Positions 7,990-18,506 of a stretch of DNA of 64,000 nucleotides are shown here, one piece after another. Positions within the stretch are counted from its first letter, which is position 1, and every line of letters starts with the position of its first letter. This DNA is from an uncultured Porphyromonadaceae bacterium. Lineage in GTDB: Bacteria; Bacteroidota; Bacteroidia; Bacteroidales; Muribaculaceae. The stretch is from positions 1 to 64,000 of the forward strand of contig CAMWVQ010000001.1 in NCBI GenBank assembly GCA_947177635.1, given 5' to 3'. Made by a program: the position numbers and the translations under genes. The notes under the pieces were generated by a model. It saw only the letters and a program-made list of their open reading frames with translations. It ran no database searches and was not told the origin of the DNA.

Positions 7990-10548
7990 TCAGAAAGTGA
8001 CATGCAGAGCGATGCGGAGCCCCGAACGAGAAGAGGCCGGTTGCCCCGCGCGGTAAGTGAGACGCCATACATAATCGACCCGCAGGCACTTGAACAGGTT
8101 GTCGACCCCGGCCGAGACCTCCATATAAGGTTTCCAGTTCATCGGTTCATAAGGGGCATAGACCGGGAACAGATAGAGGTCGGTGTTTTTAAGAGGGTTG
8201 TTCTTGTCGCTGAGCGTCCCGAGCCATCCCCTGAAAGCAAACGCCTCGCGGAGTTTAAGCTTCTTCACCAGCGGGATATAATTGAGTATCGCCCCGTTGG
8301 CCCAGTAAGTCATATCCCAGGATACGTAACTGTCGTTGATGAACTCTAGAGGCGACATCAACGCGAAGCTTTCAGGCTGTATGGTGTATGATAGGTTCGC
8401 GTTTGGAATAAGCAGGCTCAGATAGGGCGATTTGCTCCATACATGTCCCCCTTTCACCATAAAATCGACAAAGCCGAACGCCGACAGCCAGAATCGTTTC
8501 GAGAAGCTCGCCTCGGTCTTGTTGACTGTGAACGGCGCCCCGAACAACCCCTTCGGAGCGTAAGTGTGGCTCAGCAGTAACACCGGCGCGTCGAGGTTCA
8601 CAGGAATCCGCTGTGTCTTGGTCTGGAAGAACTTCTCCCCCGGGGCATAGCGCAGCTCAACCGAGAAATAAGTCTCGTTGTAATGCCCCACGGCGTCACC
8701 GAGGCTGTTGATGAAAGGCACCCACCGTGTAGCCTCCTGCCGCTCGAGGTTGGCAGAAGCCTTCACCGAAAAGTTGTTGGCAAGCTCAAGCGTGTAGTCA
8801 AGGCGGGTCTGACGGCGGTAGGTCATCAACACATTCTCCATCCTCTTGAGCGTCAGGAACACATTGTCAGGGTTGGTGAAAAGGTAATGCTGCCCTACCT
8901 GGTCAACATCATATTTCTCCGACACCATTATCGAATGCACCGGGAATTCCCGCTGATGCTCACGTTTCTCATTGAAAGAGTATTCCAGCTCAGCCCCGTA
9001 TTTCCATTTCCGGTCGCGCGTGCCATAAGCCGCGTAACCTTTGGCGAACCAATGTGAGGAGAGGGCCGCCGTGGTTGTGCCGCCGAACCTCAGCCTCACA
9101 CCCTCTATCGAGTTGCCGCTGATGAAGGTGTTTACCGGCCCGATGTCGAACTTTGAATTTTTCCCTGTCCTGACATACCCGGTGAAAAATATCTTCAATA
9201 TCTTCTCACCGTAATAATACACCTTCACACCTCGCAGGCGTTCCATAAGCTGGGCGATGCGGTCTTCATTGGCCGACACTTTCACTATGCGCTCCCTCTG
9301 CCAGAAATCATCATCGCGGGCGTAGACCGCCGGATCATTGAACGTCTCCCCGAGCCGGTCGAGCAAATCGCCACGTTCGGGGGGAAGGAAGCTGTGGTCA
9401 CGATAGGCGGTGGTGCGGTGGATGTACAGCCCCTGCGTTCCCTTGATTATCGACAGCTCCACATTGAAGTCGTCGAGCGTCTTGAGCCTCGCGCCGTCGG
9501 GGGCCTGAGTGAATTCCTGCACAATCTGCAGGTGGTCTACGAAGTTGAGGTTTATCGACGGCGGAACATTCATCCTAACCTTCCTGACAAACATCGTCGT
9601 GTCTCCGAGAGCTACGTAGAGACGTCCGGTGAACCCGAACGTCGCCGGATTCCTCGGGGCGAAACTCAGCTCCACAAGCCGCGCCCCGTCGGGAGCGTCA
9701 ACCGTGTCTGTGAGGTAAAACTTATAGAAATCAGGGGCAATCCTCGACAACGGGGAGACGAACCGGTTCTGGAGTATGTTCACATCCTCGTCATAAAGGT
9801 CTATCTCCCGGAACATGTCCTCCATCAGGGTCTGCATGCTCTCCGCCCCGGCGAGGTCATCAACCCCAGCGCTCTTGATTCCAAGCACATATGTCTTTTC
9901 GGTGCGCGGGTCACGCCTGAACATAACCTGCGAGACCTTCTCCTTTACCGACAGCGGCAAAACAGGCTCGCCGGTGACCTCCGAGGTATCGACATGCTCC
10001 TTCACGAAGTCAAACCTGCCGGGCTTGCGTGGCTTCCCCTCCCCGGGACTGTCATCCATGTCAACCTTGTTAAGCCCGAGGGTGATGCGCTCATAGCGGG
10101 TGAAACCGTAATAGTCGCGCCGGCGCGGGTCGGTTATGGAATCGGCCTGACGTATGCGCCTGGCGAACTCAACCGCCGGATTGTCGCGCTTGGAGTAATG
10201 CTCCTTCTTGCGCCTTACGGTGACCTCACCGAGCTGATGCCCCGAAGGCACGAGCATAACCCTTATGGCTGCCACCGAACGGCCTGCCGTCTCGATTTTC
10301 TTGGAGTAACCCATAGCCGAGAACTCCAGTTCCACCTTGGGCTGGTTCAACGTCAGCCAGGCCCGGCCATCCTCGTCAGCCATCGCCCCCTGCCCCGTGC
10401 CCCTGACATATATCGCCGTGAAAGGAACCGGCTCTCCCGAGACGGAATCGACCACCTCGACAAGCATCTTCCTGGCAGCCGACATGGACATCAACGGCAA
10501 CAGTGCGGACAACAGACAGAGGAATATGTGTAATCTTGCTTTTTCCAA
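7990..10548 (-). CDS. DUF5686 / carboxypeptidase-like regulatory domain outer-membrane protein
   Basis: Signal peptide, CarboxypepD_reg-like 'VEVVDSVSGEPVPFTAIYVRGTGQGAMADEDGRAWLTL', long beta-rich C-terminal region. Confidence 0.75.
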   Translation of the reverse strand: MEKARLHIFLCLLSALLPLMSMSAARKMLVEVVDSVSGEPVPFTAIYVRGTGQGAMADEDGRAWLTLNQPKVELEFSAMGYSKKIETAGRSVAAIRVMLVPSGHQLGEVTVRRKKEHYSKRDNPAVEFARRIRQADSITDPRRRDYYGFTRYERITLGLNKVDMDDSPGEGKPRKPGRFDFVKEHVDTSEVTGEPVLPLSVKEKVSQVMFRRDPRTEKTYVLGIKSAGVDDLAGAESMQTLMEDMFREIDLYDEDVNILQNRFVSPLSRIAPDFYKFYLTDTVDAPDGARLVELSFAPRNPATFGFTGRLYVALGDTTMFVRKVRMNVPPSINLNFVDHLQIVQEFTQAPDGARLKTLDDFNVELSIIKGTQGLYIHRTTAYRDHSFLPPERGDLLDRLGETFNDPAVYARDDDFWQRERIVKVSANEDRIAQLMERLRGVKVYYYGEKILKIFFTGYVRTGKNSKFDIGPVNTFISGNSIEGVRLRFGGTTTAALSSHWFAKGYAAYGTRDRKWKYGAELEYSFNEKREHQREFPVHSIMVSEKYDVDQVGQHYLFTNPDNVFLTLKRMENVLMTYRRQTRLDYTLELANNFSVKASANLERQEATRWVPFINSLGDAVGHYNETYFSVELRYAPGEKFFQTKTQRIPVNLDAPVLLLSHTYAPKGLFGAPFTVNKTEASFSKRFWLSAFGFVDFMVKGGHVWSKSPYLSLLIPNANLSYTIQPESFALMSPLEFINDSYVSWDMTYWANGAILNYIPLVKKLKLREAFAFRGWLGTLSDKNNPLKNTDLYLFPVYAPYEPMNWKPYMEVSAGVDNLFKCLRVDYVWRLTYRAGQPASSRSGLRIALHVTF

Positions 10549-10631
10549 ACTTTAATTTTAACTTTGCAAAGTTACTCATAAATCCTCTGCCGGACAAACG
10601 GCAGGCAAAACCGCAAAAAAAATCCACCGAA

Positions 10632-11075
10632 ATGGCGAAAGAGGTAGAACGCAAGTTTCTCGTCACCGACGACTCATACCGCAGCATGGCCACCGCCGTC
10701 AACCATATCATACAGGGCTACATATCGCGGCGCAAAGAGGGCACGGTGCGCGTGAGGGTCATCAATCACCGGGGATTCCTCACCGTCAAGGGGGCCAACA
10801 CCGGAATCTCCCGCGACGAATGGGAGTATGAGATACCTGAGGCCGACGCCCTCGAAATGCTCAGCAAGGTCTGCGACGGCACTATCATCGAGAAGGAGCG
10901 GCATCTGGTCGACTACGGGGGGCATCTTTGGGAGATAGACCGCTTCATCCGCCCCGCCGGGGGGATGACCGTGGCCGAGGTGGAATTGCCGTCGGAAACA
11001 GAGGAGGTCACCCTCCCCCCCTTCATCGGTGAAGAGGTCTCGGGCAACCCCGCCTATTACAACTCAAACCTCTGA
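10632..11075 (+). CDS. CYTH domain protein (triphosphate tunnel metalloenzyme family)
   Basis: MAKEVERKFLV start; GYISRRKEGTVRVRVINHRGFLTVKG; start trimmed from 10503. Confidence 0.88.
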   Translation: MAKEVERKFLVTDDSYRSMATAVNHIIQGYISRRKEGTVRVRVINHRGFLTVKGANTGISRDEWEYEIPEADALEMLSKVCDGTIIEKERHLVDYGGHLWEIDRFIRPAGGMTVAEVELPSETEEVTLPPFIGEEVSGNPAYYNSNL

Positions 11076-11094
11076 CAACTCCAACATCTGCCGG

Positions 11095-13257
11095 TCACAG
11101 GCGCGACCGTTCCCGTGAGGCCGCCCCCTCTCCGCGATACCTCTGGCGGGCGGCGTTGAAATTGTAACGCACCGTCAGCGAGAGATCACGGGTATCATAC
11201 ACCTTGTTGACCTTAACAACCGAGATGGCATCGTAGGACGTCACCATCTGGCGTCCGGTGTCAAACAGGTCGTTGAGCTGCAGCTTGACACTCCAGGTAT
11301 CGTCAGCGAAAGATTTGTACAGTCCGATACTGCACGTCCATGTCGAGACCACATAAAGATTTTCGCCATTGCCCGACGACCTCCACGACAAATCGGCATT
11401 GAGCCACATATCCCAGGGGAGGTGTATCGCGTTGTCAAACCTGACTATGCCCATCGGCTTGTCGAGCCTCATTCGCGAGCCATTGTGGATGATTGAGAAA
11501 TCCTGCCATTGGATGGCTCCCATCAACTGCGGGCGCCATATCCCGAACACGGGAGACCACATTGCCGTCACAGACCACGCGCCGAACCGTGGCATATTCT
11601 CCATTCTCAGCAAAGAGATTTCGGGATGGTTCGGGTAGGCCGAGGTCTGCCACATGAAATAATTTTCTGTCGATGTGTAATCCGCCTCGAAAAGAAAGTC
11701 GCGCCAGGCCAGGGTCAGGGAGGCATAATCCCGGAATATCGGTTTAAGGGAGGGGTTGCCCGACTCATAGCTGTAACGGTCGATGTAACGGACGGCGGAA
11801 CTCAACTGGGCGAATGCCGGGCGTGAGGTCTTTCGCGAGTAATTTGCCCGGAAACTGACACCACCAAGAGGAAACGCCAATGACGCCGATGGGAATAGGT
11901 TGCTGTAACGTCTGCTGCGGTCATCCTGCCTGACATCAGACAGGTAGAAACGCGAGTCAGTGTATTCCCATCTGAGTCCGGCCGAGAGAATGACTTTCCC
12001 GAAAGACTGCGAACTCTCCGCGAAAACCGCCACGGTTGTCTCCCGGATATGTGTGTCATTGTCATCGATGAAATCAGCGTCTGAGGAGTAAATGTCGCGG
12101 CGCGCTATGTCTACAGCCTCAGCTCCGAAACGCACATCACCTCGCCATAACGGATGGCTGGCCGACATATTTCCGGCTACCATCCGGTTTCTCACATCAT
12201 TCCAGGCAGAGAACACCCTGTCCCCTCCGGATGCCGAGTTCTCCACCTCGCTGTTCCTCCTGTCGTTTATCTGCCACAAAGCGTCGACATTGGCCTGCAT
12301 ACCCCATTCACCGGCTTTTCCGGAATAATACAAGCTCACCAGATGCTGCCGTTCACGCCCCTCGCCGCGAGATGCCGACGACATCACATCATCCTGAACC
12401 CCATCAGCCCACCTTTCAGAAGCGGTCTGTCCCGTGGAATATGACGGGCGGAACGAGAAGTCATAGAATCCTCCGAGGCTGTGGACTCCAACGACGTGAT
12501 TCACCCCGACCTTTCCGTGGTAGACCGGATAGCGGGAGACCCCGTAGTCGACAGCCTCCTGCCTGAAAACGCCGGATGGAAGTCGGCGGGTGGACGCCAT
12601 CGGAGTGGAGACTCTGTCGCGGTAATTCTCATAGTCAAAGGTCGCGAAGACATCCAGCCCATTGCGGCGGTAGTTCATCCCGGCCTGCTGGAAGAGATAC
12701 AGATAATGCTTGTAACCCACGGTAGTCCGGTCATTTACCGAGACACCCTCTCCGCGGGGCGGCACAGTGGTTATCAGTATCACAGAGCCGGTAGTGGCGT
12801 CATAACGTGCTCCGGGGTTGGTTATGACCTCGACATTCTTTATATCCGAGGAGGACAGCGACTGCAATTCTGACTTGTCGCGCATCTTCCGGCCATTGAT
12901 GTATATCGTCGGCTCCCCCTTCCCGACAACCTCCAGACCGTCACCATTCCTGGTCACGAAAGGCATCTTCCCCAGAAGATCAATCAACGTCCCGGTATTG
13001 GCCAGCCAGGTGCCCTTGACCCTCACCTCGACCCCCTGCTCTTTCATCTTGACTTTCGGCAAGGTATGCGTCACCGTGACCTCGCCGAGGTTGATGTTGT
13101 CGAAACAAGAGGTGATTGAGTCAATATCCGCATCCTCCTGCGATACAGCCGTGGAATCAGCTACATACACCACTTCCGACAGAACTTTGGCCGTAATGGG
13201 AAGGGCGTGGAATGAGAGACAGAGCGCAAGCCCCGCCATCGGTTTGAGAAATGACAT
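11095..13257 (-). CDS. TonB-dependent receptor-like outer-membrane beta-barrel protein
   Basis: Plug-like 'GTWLANTGTLIDLLGKMPFVTRNGDGLEVVGKGEPTIYINGRKMRDKSELQSLSSSDIKNVEVITNPGARYDATTGSVILITT' then beta-barrel; ATG at 13257 preferred over TTG at 13296. Confidence 0.82.
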   Translation of the reverse strand: MSFLKPMAGLALCLSFHALPITAKVLSEVVYVADSTAVSQEDADIDSITSCFDNINLGEVTVTHTLPKVKMKEQGVEVRVKGTWLANTGTLIDLLGKMPFVTRNGDGLEVVGKGEPTIYINGRKMRDKSELQSLSSSDIKNVEVITNPGARYDATTGSVILITTVPPRGEGVSVNDRTTVGYKHYLYLFQQAGMNYRRNGLDVFATFDYENYRDRVSTPMASTRRLPSGVFRQEAVDYGVSRYPVYHGKVGVNHVVGVHSLGGFYDFSFRPSYSTGQTASERWADGVQDDVMSSASRGEGRERQHLVSLYYSGKAGEWGMQANVDALWQINDRRNSEVENSASGGDRVFSAWNDVRNRMVAGNMSASHPLWRGDVRFGAEAVDIARRDIYSSDADFIDDNDTHIRETTVAVFAESSQSFGKVILSAGLRWEYTDSRFYLSDVRQDDRSRRYSNLFPSASLAFPLGGVSFRANYSRKTSRPAFAQLSSAVRYIDRYSYESGNPSLKPIFRDYASLTLAWRDFLFEADYTSTENYFMWQTSAYPNHPEISLLRMENMPRFGAWSVTAMWSPVFGIWRPQLMGAIQWQDFSIIHNGSRMRLDKPMGIVRFDNAIHLPWDMWLNADLSWRSSGNGENLYVVSTWTCSIGLYKSFADDTWSVKLQLNDLFDTGRQMVTSYDAISVVKVNKVYDTRDLSLTVRYNFNAARQRYRGEGAASRERSRL

Positions 13258-13292
13258 AATGTATGGTTTAGTGTTTTGTTTTTCTGATTCAA

Positions 13293-14486
13293 TCAAAGGC
13301 CTCCGGTCACAACCCAGGCGCCTACGCTGTTTTGGGTCACGGAGAGATTGTGAGATCTCACGGAGCCGTCGGGCATCTTGAGGCGGTAAGGCACAAAGAC
13401 AGACTCCCCTTTGCCCGAACGGAACGACGGGCCTATGCCTGTCAAAACCGCCCCGGAAAACTCGTCACGATACAATTTGTCGGCGACAGAGAGGTCTATG
13501 GCCTTGCCGATAACCGAGGTGTCCCAACTCCTCAGGGCGTCGAGAAACACCGAGGCGGCCTCCTCCGGCCCCAATCCCGCAAGCCCTGACGGAGAATCCG
13601 GGCTGTCCAGCTCTATGAACCTCACATTTTCAGGCAGTCCCGGCAATGTGTCCTCCATACCTCCGTAAACGATGTCCTTCAGGCGCAACACCTCTGTCTC
13701 GCGACCATTGTCAACCACGCTTACCGAACAACTCTCAAGTCTTTTTGTCGAGGCATCGAACTCATAACGGCGAATGTTTTCCGACTCTGTTATGGTAGCG
13801 TTCAGCATATAGGGATTCGAGAAGTCGCCCAAAGCAGGGGCGCGCACCGTCAGTATGAGCTTGTCCCCATCACGTCTGACACGACTTTCCACCCCCGATT
13901 CGGGAGAACAGGCAAGAAGTTCCCGCTCCATGATTTTCTCGGGAAACAGAAGATTGGAGAAATATCCCACAATACGCTCGGGCGGAGACTGGGTGTGCCA
14001 CCCCACATTGAGTCCGTCAATCCAGCTGTATGTGCCGGTGGAGTCTCCCGCCGCCACGCGTCCCTCCTTCTCGATTCTCCATATCACCGAAGAATCGCGG
14101 CGCGACACAACCATACGGTGGGTGACAAGCTCACCGTCAAGCGATATGGCCGCGAAATTCTCCATCGGGCGGGTTCTGACCTCCACAGTCATCGAGAAGT
14201 CAGGCATCTCCCTGAACGCCGCATCCCCCCAGGACAGCATCTCCCGGGCAGTGACACGAGGAGGTATCACGAATATCATCAACACCGCCGCCACTGCCAT
14301 CACTGCACATATCGCTCCCCATGCCGCCGGACGCAGACGCAGTCTGAGCCTCGGTGACGCCAGGCGTGCCGAACGCGCCATAAGGTTCTCATCCATCGCA
14401 AGCTCCACCCTCCGGCGGAGTTCCGGCGAAGCCTTTATGTCGCGGCCGGGCCTGAGCAATCTCTCTATGTCGTTGTATTCTTCCAT
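13293..14486 (-). CDS. Single-pass membrane protein with LolA/RseB-like periplasmic region, putative anti-sigma/regulator
   Basis: Short cytosolic N-terminus, one TM (PAAWGAICAVMAVAAVLMIFVI), beta-rich LolA/RseB-like periplasmic region; directly downstream of an ECF sigma gene. Confidence 0.6.
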   Translation of the reverse strand: MEEYNDIERLLRPGRDIKASPELRRRVELAMDENLMARSARLASPRLRLRLRPAAWGAICAVMAVAAVLMIFVIPPRVTAREMLSWGDAAFREMPDFSMTVEVRTRPMENFAAISLDGELVTHRMVVSRRDSSVIWRIEKEGRVAAGDSTGTYSWIDGLNVGWHTQSPPERIVGYFSNLLFPEKIMERELLACSPESGVESRVRRDGDKLILTVRAPALGDFSNPYMLNATITESENIRRYEFDASTKRLESCSVSVVDNGRETEVLRLKDIVYGGMEDTLPGLPENVRFIELDSPDSPSGLAGLGPEEAASVFLDALRSWDTSVIGKAIDLSVADKLYRDEFSGAVLTGIGPSFRSGKGESVFVPYRLKMPDGSVRSHNLSVTQNSVGAWVVTGGL

Positions 14487-14490
14487 GGCA

Positions 14491-15009
14491 TTACAATGGC
14501 TTATAGTTGCAGTAAAGTGTCCTCAATCTGTCAAGTCCTGACTTGTATCTCGACTTCAAAGTGGATTGTGGCAATGACAATATCTCGGAAATCTCGACAA
14601 ATGACAGGCCATCCATCGCGCGCATCCTGACCACCTCCTTCTCCTTTTCCGGCAGTCCGTCAAGCATTCGGTTGAGACGCCTGGCCTCCTCCTCGTCGAG
14701 CGAATCATCATCATCATCCGCCACCGCCCGTTCGACGGAATCAAGCGAGACCTCCCTGAGCGAGCGCCGCCGGTCAGCCACCTGAGCCGTCATACACAGG
14801 TTGTAGACAATCCTGAAAAGGTAGGCCCTCATCCTCGCCGCCTCCAGACCGCGCGGGCAACGGTCAAGGAAACGGACAACGGCGTCGTGGACTATATCCT
14901 CCGCCAGGCTTTTCTCTCCGACCCTGAACAGGGCGAACCTGACAAGATAGTCGAGGTTCTCCTCCACCACTCCGTCTTTATCTATTGTGAATCTCTCGGG
15001 TAATGTCAT
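14491..15009 (-). CDS. RNA polymerase sigma-70 factor, ECF subfamily
   Basis: Region 2 (LVRFALFRVGEKSLAEDIVHDAVVRFLDRC), region 4 (LPEKEKEVVRMRAMDGLSFVEISEILSLPQSTLKSRYKSGLDRLR). Confidence 0.93.
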   Translation of the reverse strand: MTLPERFTIDKDGVVEENLDYLVRFALFRVGEKSLAEDIVHDAVVRFLDRCPRGLEAARMRAYLFRIVYNLCMTAQVADRRRSLREVSLDSVERAVADDDDDSLDEEEARRLNRMLDGLPEKEKEVVRMRAMDGLSFVEISEILSLPQSTLKSRYKSGLDRLRTLYCNYKPL

Positions 15010-15149
15010 CAGGCAGATTAATGAATATCACGGCTGTTTTCAATGGCCGTCTGAATATAAGACGAACAGACCGGCCGTATCGGCGAAAAACGTTTCCAAA
15101 AAAATGTTAAACCGCAGCGGCTTTCCCCCCTCGTACAGAGGATTATTCG

Positions 15150-15157
15150 TAATTTTG
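15150..15157 (+). promoter_or_regulatory. Bacteroidetes -7 element (TAATTTTG) upstream of polyferredoxin gene
   Basis: Match to TAnnTTTG 38 nt upstream of the start codon. Confidence 0.4.
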
Positions 15158-15194
15158 TGTACTTTTTATCCGCAACCAATCATATCAGAACCAT

Positions 15195-16685
15195 ATGCCG
15201 CGTAAAATCCGCATAACCCTCGCGATCATCTTCTGGACATTGATCACAGCGATGTTTCTCGACTTCACCGGGACGCTCCACCACTGGCTTGGCTGGATGG
15301 CAAAAATCCAGTTCCTTCCGGCCGTTCTCGCCGTGAACACCGCCGTTGTCGTGGGTCTGGTGGCGCTCACCCTCCTGATGGGCCGCGTCTATTGTTCGGT
15401 GATATGTCCCTTAGGGGTGTTTCAAGACATCGTGTCATACCTCTCCTCCCGACGGAAAGGGAAGAAAAAACGTTTCAGATACAGCAAGCCACGCAACCTG
15501 GTGCGCTACGGCGTGCTGGCCGTTTTCATCATCCTTCTCCTGGCCGGATTCACCGCCATCGCCTCGCTGATAGCCCCATACAGCGCATATGGCCGCATGG
15601 TGCAGAACCTCGGGCAGCCTGTCGCGCTCTGGCTCAACAACCTGCTGGTGCCGCTGGCCGAGCATTACGACAGCTACTCGGTCTACACCCGTGAGATATG
15701 GATACGCTCGTTGCCCGTGTTCGCCGTAGCTGCGGTCACCCTGGTGGCCATCATCATACTCGCATGGCGCGGCGGACGCGTGTATTGCAACACCATATGT
15801 CCCGTCGGCACCATACTCGGGCTGCTCTCGCGCCACAGCCTGCTGCGCCCGGTCATAGACACCTCGAAATGTATCAACTGCGGCAGTTGCGCGCGCCGCT
15901 GCAAAAGCTCATGTATCGACGCCAGGAACCACACCATTGACCTCAGCCGCTGTGTGGCCTGCATGGACTGCATCGATGACTGCTCCAAGGGGGCCATCAG
16001 CTTCACCACCCGCAAGGCCGCTGCGGCAAAGACCGCCGACTCTCCCAAGCCGGCCGACTCCGGACGCCGTTCCTTCCTGATAGCCGGAGCTATGGCTGCA
16101 GGAAGCGCAGCCGCCATCAAGGCCCAGAAGACGGTGGACGGTGGCCTTGCCGAGATTCTCGACAAAAAACTTCCGGCCCGTGCGACCAGGCTCGTTCCTG
16201 CGGGCAGTGTCAGCCTGAAAAATTTCTCCCAGCACTGCACCGCCTGCCAGCTCTGCGTGTCGGAGTGTCCCAACGGCGTTTTGCGCCCCTCTACCGACCT
16301 CAACACATTCATGCAGCCCCGTATGGAATTTGACCACGGGTATTGCCGTCCCGAGTGCCACGCCTGTTCGGATGTGTGTCCCGCCGGAGCCATCAGGCCG
16401 ATAAGCTGGGAAGATAAAAGCTCAATCCAGATAGGCCATGCCGTATGGGTGGCCAAGAACTGCGTCGTCCTGGCTGACGATGTGGATTGCGGCAATTGCG
16501 CGCGCCATTGTCTCGTCGGGGCCATCACCATGGTGCCGTCTGACCCCTCCAATCCCGATTCCCGGAAAATTCCGGCCGTGGATGAGACACGCTGTATCGG
16601 CTGCGGGGCCTGCGAGAACTTATGCCCCGCCCGTCCTTTCTCGGCGATTTATGTCGAGGGCCACGAAATCCACCGAACCGTCTGA
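15195..16685 (+). CDS. Membrane polyferredoxin, NapH-like N-terminus plus NapG-like 4Fe-4S C-terminus
   Basis: Several N-terminal TMs with YCSVICPLG and YCNTICPVG; CINCGSCARRC, CVACMDCIDDC, CTACQLCVSEC, CHACSDVCPAG, CGNCARHC, CIGCGACENLCP; internal RRSFLIAGAMAAGSAAA. Confidence 0.88.
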   Translation: MPRKIRITLAIIFWTLITAMFLDFTGTLHHWLGWMAKIQFLPAVLAVNTAVVVGLVALTLLMGRVYCSVICPLGVFQDIVSYLSSRRKGKKKRFRYSKPRNLVRYGVLAVFIILLLAGFTAIASLIAPYSAYGRMVQNLGQPVALWLNNLLVPLAEHYDSYSVYTREIWIRSLPVFAVAAVTLVAIIILAWRGGRVYCNTICPVGTILGLLSRHSLLRPVIDTSKCINCGSCARRCKSSCIDARNHTIDLSRCVACMDCIDDCSKGAISFTTRKAAAAKTADSPKPADSGRRSFLIAGAMAAGSAAAIKAQKTVDGGLAEILDKKLPARATRLVPAGSVSLKNFSQHCTACQLCVSECPNGVLRPSTDLNTFMQPRMEFDHGYCRPECHACSDVCPAGAIRPISWEDKSSIQIGHAVWVAKNCVVLADDVDCGNCARHCLVGAITMVPSDPSNPDSRKIPAVDETRCIGCGACENLCPARPFSAIYVEGHEIHRTV

Positions 16686-16697
16686 TTTGAAACCATC

Positions 16698-18506
16698 ATG
16701 AAATTCGACATATCACGCCGCGATTTCTTCCGCAAGACCTCTTTGGCCGCACTGGCCGCCTCTCCGCTGCTGACCGCATGCTCAGGCAGGAAGGATGGTG
16801 AGACCGCCGACAGCGACCTTCCCCAGACCCCCATCCCCACCGACCGGATGACCCACCGCGTCAATCCCTCCACCGGAGACAAGGTCTCGCTGCTCGGCTA
16901 CGGCTGCATGCGCTGGCCGACAATGCCCGACCTCGACAACCCCGGGGAAGACCTCATCGACCAGGAGGAGGTGAACAGACTGGTGGACACCGCCATCAAG
17001 CACGGGGTCAACTACTTCGACACCTCCCCCGCCTACTGCAAGGGGCGGTCTGAAAAGGCTGTGGGCATCGCCCTCAGCCGCCACCCGCGCGACAAATATT
17101 TCATCGCCACAAAACTCTCCAACTTCGACCCATCCACCTGGTCGCGCCAGAAGTCGGAACAGATGTACCGCGACTCGCTGCGTCTGCTCCAGACCGACCA
17201 TATCGACTATATGCTGCTCCACGCCATCGGTATGGGCAACGAACCGATGAAGGAATTCAACGCCCGCTATATCGACAACGGGATGCTCGATTTCCTCGCC
17301 GCCGAGAGGGAAGCCGGAAGAATACGCAACCTCGGATTCTCTTATCACGGCGACATACGCCTGTTCGACATGCTGCTCGACTGGCACGACAAATACAAAT
17401 GGGACTTCGTGCAGATTCAGCTCAACTACCTCGACTGGGAACACGCCAAGGAAATAAATCCGCGCAACACCAACGCGGAATATCTCTACGGCGAGCTGGA
17501 GAAACGCGACATTCCGGCCGTAATCATGGAGCCGCTGCTCGGAGGACGCCTGTCAAAGCTCCCCGACCATGTCGTGAAGATGCTCAAAGAGCAGGAACCG
17601 CAGAAGTCGGTTGCCTCATGGGCATTCCGCTACGCCGGCACCTACCCCAAAGTGTTAACCGTGCTGTCGGGGATGACCTACATGGACCATCTCGAAGACA
17701 ACCTGCGCTCATTCTGCCCCCTTGTCCCCCTGACAGGCGAACAGACTGATTTCCTCCACAAAGTCGCCGGCATCATCGCCAGCTATCCGACAGTCCCATG
17801 CAACGAATGCCAGTACTGCATGCCTTGCCCCTACGGGCTTGACATCCCCGCGGTCTTCGCCCACTACAACAAATGCGTCAACCAGGGGGAGGTGCCTGAT
17901 TCACCCGAGGCAGAGAACTATGCAGAGGCCCGTCGCCGTTTCCTGGTCGGCTACGACCGGGCAGTCCCGAAACTGCGCCAGGCATCCCATTGCGTCGGCT
18001 GCCGGAAATGTGTGGGACATTGTCCCCAGAAAATAGACATTCCCGGAGAGCTGGCCCGTGTGGATGTCATAGCCGAAAGCCTGCGCCGTGGCACCCCTCC
18101 GGCAATGAGCGCGCTTGTGGCCCTTCTTGACAAGGGTGACACCTCACTGGTGATAGACAACGGTCGCCTGACAACCTACACCGGACGTGGGGTGGCCGAC
18201 CTCCACCGTCTCCTGACCGAACATCCCCGCATGCTCCAGGGAGCCCGTGTCGCCGACAAAATCGTGGGCAAAGGTGCGGCCGCCCTGATGATTCTCGGCG
18301 GTGTAAAGGAGCTTTACACCCCTGTCATAAGCCGTCTCGCCCTCGAACTCCTCTCCGGATATGACATCAAGACCACCTATGACGAGGTGATTGACCATGT
18401 CGTGAACCGCGACAAGACGGGATGGTGTCCCGTCGAGACCCTATGCCGCGACCTTGCCACCCCCAAGGAGTGCCTGGCCGCCATCACTGAATTTTTGAAA
18501 AAATGA
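16698..18506 (+). CDS. Tat-exported (putative lipoprotein) aldo/keto reductase with C-terminal 4Fe-4S domain
   Basis: [25 protein letters not shown] Tat signal with lipobox; AKR fold '[12 protein letters not shown]...NYFDTSPAY'; [17 protein letters not shown] and [18 protein letters not shown]. Confidence 0.9.
   Translation: MKFDISRRDFFRKTSLAALAASPLLTACSGRKDGETADSDLPQTPIPTDRMTHRVNPSTGDKVSLLGYGCMRWPTMPDLDNPGEDLIDQEEVNRLVDTAIKHGVNYFDTSPAYCKGRSEKAVGIALSRHPRDKYFIATKLSNFDPSTWSRQKSEQMYRDSLRLLQTDHIDYMLLHAIGMGNEPMKEFNARYIDNGMLDFLAAEREAGRIRNLGFSYHGDIRLFDMLLDWHDKYKWDFVQIQLNYLDWEHAKEINPRNTNAEYLYGELEKRDIPAVIMEPLLGGRLSKLPDHVVKMLKEQEPQKSVASWAFRYAGTYPKVLTVLSGMTYMDHLEDNLRSFCPLVPLTGEQTDFLHKVAGIIASYPTVPCNECQYCMPCPYGLDIPAVFAHYNKCVNQGEVPDSPEAENYAEARRRFLVGYDRAVPKLRQASHCVGCRKCVGHCPQKIDIPGELARVDVIAESLRRGTPPAMSALVALLDKGDTSLVIDNGRLTTYTGRGVADLHRLLTEHPRMLQGARVADKIVGKGAAALMILGGVKELYTPVISRLALELLSGYDIKTTYDEVIDHVVNRDKTGWCPVETLCRDLATPKECLAAITEFLKK

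Noticed and set aside
9394-10533. 379-aa plus-strand ORF antisense to the DUF5686-type protein
   Set aside because: Shadow ORF opposite a well-supported CDS; no recognisable domain and Arg/Pro/Gly-rich composition typical of antisense translation in GC-rich genes.
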